Shown here one piece after another: positions 9,059 to 16,637 of a stretch of 64,000 bases of DNA. The position numbers were made by a program, and so were the translations under genes. Origin of the DNA: Bacteroidales bacterium (GTDB lineage: Bacteria > Bacteroidota > Bacteroidia > Bacteroidales > UBA932). The DNA lies in NCBI GenBank assembly GCA_016285455.1, contig JAEEQS010000007.1, positions 1 to 64,000 of the forward strand. Reading direction: 5' to 3'. Every line of letters begins with the position of its first letter. Position 1 is the stretch's first letter. A model generated the notes under the pieces. It did not search any database. It was given only the letters and a program-made list of their open reading frames with translations, and was not told the DNA's origin.

Positions 9059-9475
9059 ATGAAAGAGATTCCAAACATACCAACTGGAGATACTCCGGAA
9101 GACATTGCAAAGAGGAGACGGATTATTTCAAACTTTTATCGTGAATGGAAAGAACGAAATCCTTTGCACAGGCGTTATAACAATTCTTTAAAAGAGTATA
9201 TAAACATACGTTTTGTTTCTATCACAGAGACTTGTGCCCATGCATCAAGAACTTATTTGTCAACCCTTGCCGTTTTGCAGTTGGATGCGATCTTAACTGA
9301 CGCCCAAAAAGTGGCAACTGTTCGTACCAAGCAAAACGCAAATCAGAAACAATTTGAGAAGATGCTGGTTATGACTTATCAATGCAGAGGAATTGGTAAG
9401 GTCAAGATGACTGTAGGTGTCAAAAGAAGGAGTCACGAAAAGGTTCAGTACTGTATTACAGTTATAGATCAATAG
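9059..9475 (+). CDS. Conserved Bacteroidales hypothetical protein
   Basis: 138 aa from ATG 9059 (MKEIPNIPTGDTPEDIAKRR); the upstream in-frame ATG at 9041 lacks a ribosome-binding site and GAGAAG precedes 9059. No signal peptide or membrane segment. Basic protein with core YLSTLAVLQLDAIL and a C-terminal beta-rich part GIGKVKMTVGVKRRSHEKVQYC. I recall similar proteins in several Bacteroidales genomes, without a known function. It has its own terminator and a leader with an internal terminator, so expression may be conditional. Confidence 0.75.
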   Translation: MKEIPNIPTGDTPEDIAKRRRIISNFYREWKERNPLHRRYNNSLKEYINIRFVSITETCAHASRTYLSTLAVLQLDAILTDAQKVATVRTKQNANQKQFEKMLVMTYQCRGIGKVKMTVGVKRRSHEKVQYCITVIDQ

Positions 9476-9477
9476 AA

Positions 9478-9507
9478 AAATGGATGTCAAAAAATTGACA
9501 TCCATTT
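9478..9507. terminator. Bidirectional terminator
   Basis: 13-bp perfect stem AAATGGATGTCAA/TTGACATCCATTT with a 4-base loop. T runs follow it on both strands (strongest on the minus strand, TTTTTCT). It ends the plus-strand gene at 9475 and the minus-strand RNA. Confidence 0.88.
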
Positions 9508-9612
9508 AATTTTGCCCCAGGAATACGCACCGGATGTTTACCTTTCGGTGAGGCTCGAGGCGGGGGCTTTGCACTTAGCGAATTACCTCATCCTTAATGC
9601 GGTTTATTTCCC
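9478..9612 (-). ncRNA. Candidate structured small RNA, about 135 nt
   Basis: A minus-strand transcript from about 9612 to 9478, bounded by a strong promoter and a terminator, with no ORF of note. The ends pair through an interrupted helix: GGAUG with CAUCC, CGCA with UGCG, AUA with UAU and GGA with UCC, separated by small internal loops. Inside are a GAGG/CCUC helix and a small hairpin ACC-GAAA-GGU with a GNRA loop; GCCCC near the middle could also pair with GGGGC near the 3' side. The conserved SRP Alu/domain IV loop, tmRNA ends and RNase P signatures are absent. Long-hairpin shape is compatible with a 6S-like RNA, but the family is not recognised. Confidence 0.62.
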
Positions 9613-9616
9613 ACTG

Positions 9617-9647
9617 CAAAAATATTAAGTTTTTAATTAATTGCAAA
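9617..9647 (-). promoter_or_regulatory. Promoter of the minus-strand small RNA
   Basis: On the minus strand: TTTG (9647-9644), exactly 19 bases, TATTTTTG (9624-9617). Both boxes fit the Bacteroidota consensus. Lies between the deoC stop and the RNA, so the RNA is independently transcribed. Confidence 0.78.
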
Positions 9648-9677
9648 TAATAATGCAAAGCCTTTTGCCGTTTTTCT

Positions 9678-10571
9678 TTAGTAGAACTTTACTGGGGTGC
9701 CTTCAAGGGAGGTAAGGACCTTGTTGGCAAGGCTGCTGGCTCCGATTCTGAAGAACTTAGGAGTGAGCTGCTCCCTTCCCATAGTGTGCTCAACAATAGT
9801 CAGATAGAGTATGGCGTCCTCTGAAGAGGAAACGCCGCCGGCTGGCTTGAAGCCTCTTCTGCTGCCGGTCTTTTCCATAAAGGCCTTCAGGCATTTGCAC
9901 ATAACCAGAGCGGCGATAGGGGTTGCGCTTGGCTCCTGCTTTCCGGTAGAAGTCTTGATAAAGTCCGCGCCACACTCAAGGGCCAGGAGAGAAGCCTCTG
10001 CAATGGCCTCGAGGCCTTCCTGGAGGGTAGGGTAGCCGGTCTGGAGAGCGCCGCTTTCCAGAATCACTTTCAGAGTTTTGCCTTCGGTAACTTTTCTCAG
10101 CGATTGGATCTCGTTTCTTGTATCCTTTTCATTTCCTGCAACAAAGAAGCTGTGAGGAAGAACAATGTCTATCTCTGTGGCGCCGTCTTCAATGGCGTGC
10201 CTTGTTTCCAGCTCTTTGACGTCGAGGAAGCTCTGCGATGAAGGGAAGCAGGCGGAAACTGTGGTAATGCCCACGCCTTCTTCCTTGAGAGTGGCTTTCA
10301 CGGTCTTGGCAAAGTTAGGATAAACGCAGATAGATGCCGGAAGCGGATACTGTGGATATTGAGCCTTGAACTTGTTTACCTTGTCAGTGAACTTTTCTAT
10401 GAACTCTGGAGTGTCTGATGTGTGGAGGCTGGTAAGGTCTATTGCTCCAAGAGCAATTTTCAGGTTTTCTGCACTGAAGTTGGCCTTGGCCTTTTCTCTT
10501 ATTGCAATAAGTTCTTTTTCAATGTTTTCTGCATCGATTTCCAGGTTGTACTTTTTAAGAATCTCTTTCAT
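9678..10571 (-). CDS. deoC: Deoxyribose-phosphate aldolase
   Basis: 297 aa class I aldolase that splits 2-deoxyribose 5-phosphate into glyceraldehyde 3-phosphate and acetaldehyde, the last step of deoxynucleoside catabolism. The Schiff-base lysine lies in DFIKTSTGK and the second active-site lysine in GFKPAGGVSS; ATEIDIVL holds the catalytic Asp. Longer than the 250-260 aa E. coli type because of an N-terminal helical extension. Last gene of the minus-strand run 13684-9678, 12 bases after dtd. Confidence 0.94.
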   Translation of the reverse strand: MKEILKKYNLEIDAENIEKELIAIREKAKANFSAENLKIALGAIDLTSLHTSDTPEFIEKFTDKVNKFKAQYPQYPLPASICVYPNFAKTVKATLKEEGVGITTVSACFPSSQSFLDVKELETRHAIEDGATEIDIVLPHSFFVAGNEKDTRNEIQSLRKVTEGKTLKVILESGALQTGYPTLQEGLEAIAEASLLALECGADFIKTSTGKQEPSATPIAALVMCKCLKAFMEKTGSRRGFKPAGGVSSSEDAILYLTIVEHTMGREQLTPKFFRIGASSLANKVLTSLEGTPVKFY

Positions 10572-10583
10572 ATTTTGATGTTT

Positions 10584-11036
10584 TTATTCTTTCCTTTTGC
10601 TGTCCATAAGAATGGTTACGGGGCCGTCGTTGAGCAGTTCAACTTTCATATCCGCTCCGAATTCTCCGGTTGCCACTTCTTTGCCCATTACGGCCTGGAT
10701 CTTTTTAACGAATTCTTCGTAGAGGGGGATGGATATCTCAGGTCTGGCTGCCTTGAAATAGGAAGGGCGGTTGCCCTTGGCAGTCTGGGCCATAAGGGTG
10801 AACTGGCTGACAACCAGTATGTCTCCGCCGTCATCCAGCACTGAAATGTTCATTACGCCGTTCTGGTCGTCAAAGATTCTGAGGTTGGTGATCTTCTTAA
10901 CCAGATAGTCTATGTCTTCAGCGTTGTCGTCTTCTCCCACGCCAAGAAGAACGAGAATTCCCTTGCCGATGGAGGATTTGACCTTGCCGTCTATTGTGAC
11001 GCTGCAATGCTTTACTCTCTGTATTACTGCTCTCAT
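10584..11036 (-). CDS. dtd: D-aminoacyl-tRNA deacylase
   Basis: 150 aa, standard DTD length. It hydrolyses D-amino acids from mischarged tRNAs. The N-terminus MRAVIQRVKHCSVTIDG, the SQFTLMA motif and the NDGPVTI motif with the Gly-cisPro pair are all present. Its ATG overlaps the stop of the upstream radical SAM gene (ATGA), which indicates translational coupling. Confidence 0.95.
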   Translation of the reverse strand: MRAVIQRVKHCSVTIDGKVKSSIGKGILVLLGVGEDDNAEDIDYLVKKITNLRIFDDQNGVMNISVLDDGGDILVVSQFTLMAQTAKGNRPSYFKAARPEISIPLYEEFVKKIQAVMGKEVATGEFGADMKVELLNDGPVTILMDSKRKE

Positions 11037-11842
11037 ACTGTAACAGGTTCTCCGTTAATTGTTATGATGAAGCCTTCTTTTACGAGTGGCTTTGCAATTT
11101 CAGCCATCTCTTCCATTGTGGCTTTCTTCAGGCCCTTGGCAGGAGTGTCACGGTCAAGGGTGTACATCATTATCTGCCTCGGTTTCAGCTCTCTGACAAG
11201 GTTTTGCCAGTCTTCCGTAAGCTTTTTGTTTGTGAGGTCTATGTCTACGGTTTTGCCTGTCGTGATGTCATCCACCCTTCCCTTGAAAAAGATGGTCTGG
11301 AGAATGAAGTTGCCATTGAATTTCTTGAGGTTTTGGATGGTTTGCTTCAGGCTGTAGCTTGGGGTAGGGCGGTTTACGGCGCTGACTATAGACTCGTCTG
11401 TGGAATCGATCTTGAGGATAGGGTTGTCTACTTTCATAAGAGCCTGTCTGATTTCCTTTTTCCCTATCATTGAAGCGTTGCTAAGGACGGAAACTTTGGC
11501 ATCCTTGAGGTATTTGTCTCTGATGCTGAGGGTTATGTCAACGATCTTGGCAAATTCAGGATGAACGGTTGGTTCCCCGTTGCCGGAGAAAGTGATGGAA
11601 TCTACCCTTATGTTGGCTTTGTGAAGTTCTTCGGCTTTTTGCTTGAGGGCCTGTTCAACCTGCTTTGCGTTTGGCCGGACTTTATCCTGGTCGTGGTCTT
11701 TGTTCCATCCGCATTCGCAGTAGACGCAGTCAAAGGTGCAGATTTTGCCCCTTTCAGGCATCAGGTTGATTCCCAGGGAGGAACCGAGCCTGCGGCTATG
11801 GATGGGACCCACTATCAGAGATTCAAAAAGTTTTGTTGGCAT
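11033..11842 (-). CDS. Radical SAM protein (COG0731-like)
   Basis: 269 aa. The N-terminal CTFDCVYCECGW carries a CxxxCxxC cluster binding a 4Fe-4S centre, followed by FSGNGEPTVHPEF, the GGE-like SAM-binding motif. It resembles the short radical SAM oxidoreductases of COG0731; substrate is unknown. No extra iron-sulfur C-terminal domain (SPASM) is visible. Coupled to dtd by a 4-base overlap and 8 bases from the amidohydrolase gene. Confidence 0.85.
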   Translation of the reverse strand: MPTKLFESLIVGPIHSRRLGSSLGINLMPERGKICTFDCVYCECGWNKDHDQDKVRPNAKQVEQALKQKAEELHKANIRVDSITFSGNGEPTVHPEFAKIVDITLSIRDKYLKDAKVSVLSNASMIGKKEIRQALMKVDNPILKIDSTDESIVSAVNRPTPSYSLKQTIQNLKKFNGNFILQTIFFKGRVDDITTGKTVDIDLTNKKLTEDWQNLVRELKPRQIMMYTLDRDTPAKGLKKATMEEMAEIAKPLVKEGFIITINGEPVTV

Positions 11843-11850
11843 ATTTGTTT

Positions 11851-13050
11851 TTATGCTATTCGTGTTGACTTGGTGTCTTTAGTTATTCTGAAATCATCCA
11901 GGTTTTCCAGAAGGACAATTCCAGGAGTTTTGCCTTCCTTGATGCTTCCCAGAGTGTCTTGCTTACCAAGGAGCTCTGCTCCGTTAGTGCAGGCCCATTT
12001 GAGGATTTGGCCAAGTTCAAGGCTAGGGAAGTTATCCTGAAGGCATTCCATTTCCCTTATCATATCCAGTATGAGGTTGGAAGACAGGCTGTCTGTTCCA
12101 AGGCAAATCTTAAGATTGTTCTTCATCATAAGGTCAATCGGCGGGAGCTGCCTGTGAATGAAGATGTTGGAAAGAGGGCAGATGGTAAAGAACGGAGACT
12201 CTAACGCCTCTTTAGCCCTGTCTATGCTCTTTTGGCTGATGACAACGTTGTGTACAAGATTTATCCTTCCCTGAACCTTTTTGTCTTTCTCAGCGATTAG
12301 GTCTATGAAGTATTCCAGTGCCGTGCCTCCGGTAACAGGCGGGGTGGAAAGTCCTCTTGAGCGGTAGTTGTCTGCCAGAGCTCCGCTGCCTTTAGCTATC
12401 ATATCCTCTTCTTCCTGGCTTTCCTGGCTGTGGTAGGAGATAGAGCCACTCTCAAGGCCCCGCTTTGCCGTGATTTCCAGAAGCTTGGGACTCATAGTAT
12501 AGCAGGAATGCGGAGTGACCGAAGCATCCAGCCCCATAGCCGTAGCCTGGTCTGCTACCTTTTGCCCGCCTTCCAGAATGGCTTCTGAATCGGCTTTCTC
12601 GGTACCGAAGAGCTCCACAAAAGTTCTGTAATAGACCTTTTTCTGATACTCTTTCTTCAGAGGAAAACTTTCATTGCAGTTGCTGATGTCGGAAACCGCA
12701 ACAACACCCTGGCGGTAAAAGTTTTCGAATTCTGCCTGCATGGCCTTCAGACGGCCTTGCTCATCCACGCTTTCTCGGAGCTCGTTAATCTGGTTGATGA
12801 ATCCGCTCATTCCGGTGGCCTGGCGGAAGACTCCCTTAAGGTGTGAAAGCTCAATGTGGCAGTGGGCATTCACCATTCCTGGAATAAGCGTTCCCTTGTG
12901 GTACTCTATATCCTGCGCCTTGAGATCTTTATCGGTGAACTGGCTTACAGACAAGATCTTGCCGCCTTCATCGGTGACAATCAAAGGCCTTTCCACCGGC
13001 TTAAGGGAGCCGTTGAGGGTAAAAGCATAGTCTGCCGCTATCTTTTTCAT
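11851..13050 (-). CDS. Metal-dependent amidohydrolase (deaminase-like)
   Basis: About 399 aa from ATG 13050; the longer frame to 13110 would overlap the preceding gene by 50 bases, so it is not chosen. TIM-barrel metal sites: NAHCHIELSHLKG (HxH), VTPHSCYTMS, LVHNVVIS and the final catalytic LGTDSLSSN. The layout matches the S-adenosylhomocysteine/aminofutalosine/chlorohydrolase deaminase group. The exact substrate cannot be read off; no other menaquinone-futalosine genes are nearby, so that assignment is only one option. Confidence 0.85.
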   Translation of the reverse strand: MKKIAADYAFTLNGSLKPVERPLIVTDEGGKILSVSQFTDKDLKAQDIEYHKGTLIPGMVNAHCHIELSHLKGVFRQATGMSGFINQINELRESVDEQGRLKAMQAEFENFYRQGVVAVSDISNCNESFPLKKEYQKKVYYRTFVELFGTEKADSEAILEGGQKVADQATAMGLDASVTPHSCYTMSPKLLEITAKRGLESGSISYHSQESQEEEDMIAKGSGALADNYRSRGLSTPPVTGGTALEYFIDLIAEKDKKVQGRINLVHNVVISQKSIDRAKEALESPFFTICPLSNIFIHRQLPPIDLMMKNNLKICLGTDSLSSNLILDMIREMECLQDNFPSLELGQILKWACTNGAELLGKQDTLGSIKEGKTPGIVLLENLDDFRITKDTKSTRIA

Positions 13051-13060
13051 TGCAATGCCG

Positions 13061-13684
13061 TTATTTGAATTCGAGCTCTTCCTGTATGAAATCGTTATCT
13101 TCTTCTTCAATCATCTTTGGCTGCTCGTTTGCCTGTATGATTTTCTCTTCTCTCTGGCGGGTTTTCTCCATTTCCTTGGCACTTCTGGCAATTCCCTCTA
13201 GGTAATCGTGGAAGCTGCCTTTCGGAGCTTCGTTTCCGTCTATGCGCTTTGTCCACCACTCTTCCTTCTGGACTTCAACTCCTGGAGCCAGATCAGGAAC
13301 TCTTACGATAGTGCCTTTAGGGCGATCCATATTAAGCTCCTTGTTTGCCTTGCTGGCGCTGTCTTGTGCCGTCCGGACAGCTCTGTCTAGAATGTAAGAA
13401 TAGGCTTTTTCATCTGGTATATAATACCTTATGGAATTGCGATAATCTTCAAGAGTGCAGTTGTACTCGTCAAAAATATGCTGGTACAGAAGCATGGTGT
13501 CCGCAGCCTGGTTAACAGGAAAGTATTTCTTGGCATATTCATCCACCACAAACATCCTGTACATTATATCGGCCACATCGTCTTTGGGCAATATGCCTTT
13601 TTTGTGGCACGATGAAGCCGCAAGACTAGCAGCAAGGGCAACTGCAGCTGCAACGATATGCAAGATTTTGCTTTGTTTGTTCAT
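13061..13684 (-). CDS. DUF4296 domain lipoprotein
   Basis: 207 aa from ATG 13684. Signal peptide with lipobox ASSC. The segment ILPKDDVADIMYRMFVVDEY is the recognisable start of DUF4296, a Bacteroidota family of unknown function. The C-terminus is acidic and charged. A GTG six bases upstream lies inside the -7 box, so the ATG at 13684, essentially at the transcription start, is preferred; the mRNA may be leaderless. First gene of the five-gene minus operon ending with deoC. Confidence 0.82.
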   Translation of the reverse strand: MNKQSKILHIVAAAVALAASLAASSCHKKGILPKDDVADIMYRMFVVDEYAKKYFPVNQAADTMLLYQHIFDEYNCTLEDYRNSIRYYIPDEKAYSYILDRAVRTAQDSASKANKELNMDRPKGTIVRVPDLAPGVEVQKEEWWTKRIDGNEAPKGSFHDYLEGIARSAKEMEKTRQREEKIIQANEQPKMIEEEDNDFIQEELEFK

Positions 13685-13689
13685 ACCCA

Positions 13690-13719
13690 CAAAGTTAATT
13701 TATTATTTTTGTCAATCAA
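13690..13719 (-). promoter_or_regulatory. Promoter of the DUF4296-deoC operon
   Basis: Minus strand: TTG (13719-13717), 19 bases, TAACTTTG (13697-13690). Predicted start near 13684 coincides with the first ATG. Confidence 0.72.
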
Positions 13720-13729
13720 TACTGAAGAA

Positions 13730-14341
13730 ATGAAGATCAACCCGCCAAAATTCATTCGAAGGATGTTCCCTAGTTTCATCTGGGATATTCCTAACGACAG
13801 GAACGAGGTGTATCTGACCTTTGACGACGGCCCCAGGCCAGAAGTTACCCCGTGGGTTCTGGACGAGCTGGACAAATACAATGCCAAGGCAACTTTCTTC
13901 TGCATAGGCAAGAACGTGGAGATGTTCCCCGATCTTTTTGAAGAAATAAAGGCCAGAGGCCATGCGGTGGGAAACCACTCATACAGCCATGTCAAGGGTT
14001 GGGGGATGAGCACTGGAGACTATGTAAGAGACATAGATATTGCTTCAGACCTTATTCACTCCAACCTTTTCCGCCCGCCATACGCCCGTATAGGGCCGAA
14101 TCAGGCAAGAGTGCTGGCTGAACGCTACAGGCACATACTCTGGACTATAATCAGCAAAGACTACAGCCGCCGTGTTAACGGGCAGAAATGTATCAAAAAC
14201 GTGGTTCCTTATCTTGAAAGCGGGGCGATAATTGCCTTCCACGATTCCATAAAATGTTCGGCAAACTTGTTTGAAGCTCTTCCTGTGGTTCTGCAGGCCA
14301 TTTATGACAAAGGGCTTCACAGCGCAAGGATAGAAATGTAA
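13730..14341 (+). CDS. Polysaccharide deacetylase family protein
   Basis: 203 aa NodB-homology carbohydrate esterase (CE4). Catalytic TFDDGP (two Asp: base and metal ligand) and the metal-binding GNHSYSH are intact, with RPPYARI and the late histidine in IIAFHDS. No signal peptide from the chosen ATG 13730, so it may be cytoplasmic or weakly attached. Likely removes acetyl groups from an amino-sugar polymer or precursor. Lies 4 bases before purD. Confidence 0.88.
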   Translation: MKINPPKFIRRMFPSFIWDIPNDRNEVYLTFDDGPRPEVTPWVLDELDKYNAKATFFCIGKNVEMFPDLFEEIKARGHAVGNHSYSHVKGWGMSTGDYVRDIDIASDLIHSNLFRPPYARIGPNQARVLAERYRHILWTIISKDYSRRVNGQKCIKNVVPYLESGAIIAFHDSIKCSANLFEALPVVLQAIYDKGLHSARIEM

Positions 14342-14345
14342 AATA

Positions 14346-15671
14346 ATGAAAGCATTGGTTTTGGGCGGCGGCGGCCGCGAACACGCTATAGCCTGGAAGA
14401 TAAAACAGAGTTGGGATTGTGACAAGCTTTACTCTTTGCCGGGAAATCCCGGAACTGCACAGGTGGGAACAAACATAGCTGGCGATCCTAACGATTTCCA
14501 GGCTGTAAGGAAAGCTGTTCTGGACAATGGCATAGACATAGTTGTAGTAGGGCCCGAAGAACCGCTGGTAAGAGGCCTCAGAGACAGGTTTGAGGAAGAT
14601 TCAGATCTCAAAGACGTGATGTTCGTGGGCCCTGGAGCAGCGGGCGCAGCCCTGGAAGGCAGCAAGCGGTTTGCCAAGGAATTTATGGAAAGGCACAACA
14701 TTCCTACTGCTGCTTTCAGGAGTTTTTCTGCTGGACAAAATGCAGAGGCCGATAGTTTCCTGAAAACACTCAAGCCGCCGTATGTACTTAAGGCAGACGG
14801 GCTTGCAGGAGGCAAAGGCGTGCTTATCTGCAACAGCCTAGAACAGGCAGAAGAAGAGGTTGAAAAAATGCTTGGCGGAAAATTCGGCAAGGCATCTTCT
14901 ACTATAGTTATAGAAGAGTTCCTTTCAGGCATAGAGGTTTCTATGTTCATTCTTACAGACGGCAAAAGTTATTTGATGCTCCCCGAGGCCAAAGACTACA
15001 AGAGAATCGGAGACGGAGATACAGGCCTTAATACAGGGGGAATGGGTGCCGTTTCCCCGGTTCCGTTTGCGGATGAAGAATTCAAGAACAAGGTTAAATC
15101 AAGAATAATAGAACCAACTCTTAAAGGCCTTGCGGAAGAAAACATTCCGTACAAGGGATTTATTTTCCTTGGACTTATGAACTGTGGCGGAGACCCTTAT
15201 GTAATAGAGTACAATGTTAGGATGGGAGATCCTGAGACTGAGGCCGTTATGACTAGGATAGACTCGGATTTCCTGAGCCATCTTTGCGCCTGTGCAAAGG
15301 GAACTCTAGAAGGGGAGAAGCTGGAGATTTCAGAAGATGCCGCCCTTACTGTTGTATGCGTAAGCGGTGGCTATCCGGGAAGCTACCCTAAAGCAAAGAA
15401 AATAACGGGAGATCCGACTCTTTTCAGCAACTCTTTTACCGGCCCTGTTAAGGTATTTCACAGCGGAACAAAGGAACCGGAAGACGGAAACCTTGTAACT
15501 TCCGGCGGCAGAGTGCTTGCCATAACAGCTAATTCTCCGGCGGAAGGCTCGGTCAAGGAAACCATTGAAAAAGGCCGCTGTCTGGCATACTCTCATATTC
15601 AGAGGATTAAGTTTGAGGGAAAGTATTTCAGGAATGACATAGGCCTGGACATTATCCGTTATTGCAAATGA
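14346..15671 (+). CDS. purD: Phosphoribosylamine--glycine ligase
   Basis: 441 aa ATP-grasp enzyme; second step of de novo purine synthesis (PRA + glycine to GAR). Begins MKALVLGGGGREHAIAWK, with the ATP-grasp core GLAGGKGVLI, the acidic metal loop YNVRMGDPE and the characteristic LNTGGMGAVSP. Full length. Stop overlaps the ATG of the next gene. Confidence 0.96.
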   Translation: MKALVLGGGGREHAIAWKIKQSWDCDKLYSLPGNPGTAQVGTNIAGDPNDFQAVRKAVLDNGIDIVVVGPEEPLVRGLRDRFEEDSDLKDVMFVGPGAAGAALEGSKRFAKEFMERHNIPTAAFRSFSAGQNAEADSFLKTLKPPYVLKADGLAGGKGVLICNSLEQAEEEVEKMLGGKFGKASSTIVIEEFLSGIEVSMFILTDGKSYLMLPEAKDYKRIGDGDTGLNTGGMGAVSPVPFADEEFKNKVKSRIIEPTLKGLAEENIPYKGFIFLGLMNCGGDPYVIEYNVRMGDPETEAVMTRIDSDFLSHLCACAKGTLEGEKLEISEDAALTVVCVSGGYPGSYPKAKKITGDPTLFSNSFTGPVKVFHSGTKEPEDGNLVTSGGRVLAITANSPAEGSVKETIEKGRCLAYSHIQRIKFEGKYFRNDIGLDIIRYCK

Positions 15672-16606
15672 ACACTCTGAAGGAATATGTCGTGATGGGG
15701 CGCTACAACAGGATTGCCCTTTATGTCGTGGCAGCTTTTCTTCTTGCGTCTTCTTTCTTCATAAAATTTTCCCCGGCATCCTTCTTTTCACTTGAGAATT
15801 CCTGGACTATGCCTCTGGGCATATTGTTTTGCATAGTACTTCTTTCTACTGTTTATGTTATTTCAGAACCGGTGTTGCCTTCCCACAAAGACAGGCTAAC
15901 GGCCGTGGCAATGAGCGCGGCTCTGCTTTTTGCCTGCCCGGGAGCCCTGAGTGCCAGCTTTATACACATTGCAGCCATTGCTCTCCTGTGGGCACAGTTC
16001 TGCCTTTTGCGAGAGCAATATTTTACGGCTTTTTTCCTTATGGCGGCATCTTCTATGTTCTTTCCGCCTGTTGTGTGGATTGCTCTTCTGGTAATAATCC
16101 TGATGCTTTGCTCCGGCCTTACAGACACAATCAGGAATCTTCTAAAGTTTATTGGAGGGTTTCTGGTACCATATATTCTCCTTATGAGCGTTGCACATAT
16201 ATTAGGGTATGATGTGTTGAAGGCCTTGTCAGATATTTTCTTGTCTATGACCACAGTCTATTACGATATTTTCTCTCTGGACATTCCTGTGCTTTTCCTT
16301 CTGGCTTGCCTTGTTTTCATACTCTCTCATGCCATTATCCTCTTTAGCGGAAAGATGAGGGAATATGGCATCGCTGAGGCCTATGCCCTTAAAATGCAGA
16401 TAATAAACGTGATAGTATGCGTGGTGGAGGTTTTTCTGTTTGCTTCCACTTCAGAACATCCGGTTGCGCTGCTGGCCTGCTGCCCAGCGGGAATCCTTTT
16501 GGCAAGGTATTTTTCTCAGTACGGGGCCAAGTCTTTCCTCAGGATAGAGATTGTGGTGCTGCTTTGCGCTCTGGTTATTTCCAGACTTGGTAATTTCATA
16601 GTTTAA
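15668..16606 (+). CDS. Multi-pass membrane protein of unknown function
   Basis: About 312 aa from the ATG that overlaps the purD stop (ATGA), indicating translational coupling; a second ATG six bases upstream is less likely. About eight to ten hydrophobic segments spread over the whole length, few charged residues, no signature motif that I recognise. Similar polytopic proteins with no assigned function are frequent in Bacteroidota. Confidence 0.78.
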   Translation: MNTLKEYVVMGRYNRIALYVVAAFLLASSFFIKFSPASFFSLENSWTMPLGILFCIVLLSTVYVISEPVLPSHKDRLTAVAMSAALLFACPGALSASFIHIAAIALLWAQFCLLREQYFTAFFLMAASSMFFPPVVWIALLVIILMLCSGLTDTIRNLLKFIGGFLVPYILLMSVAHILGYDVLKALSDIFLSMTTVYYDIFSLDIPVLFLLACLVFILSHAIILFSGKMREYGIAEAYALKMQIINVIVCVVEVFLFASTSEHPVALLACCPAGILLARYFSQYGAKSFLRIEIVVLLCALVISRLGNFIV

Positions 16607-16617
16607 GCTTAAATTTG
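16587..16617 (+). promoter_or_regulatory. dacB promoter
   Basis: TTG (16587-16589), 20 bases, TAAATTTG (16610-16617); 20 bases upstream of the dacB ATG. Confidence 0.72.
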
Positions 16618-16637
16618 AGTTCAATTTCAAAACCGAT

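Noticed and set aside
9507-9514. Plus-strand TAATTTTG as a promoter for the small RNA locus
   Set aside because: It matches TAnnTTTG but has no -33 element at 19-21 bases and lies in the terminator; the minus-strand promoter at 9647-9617 fits far better.
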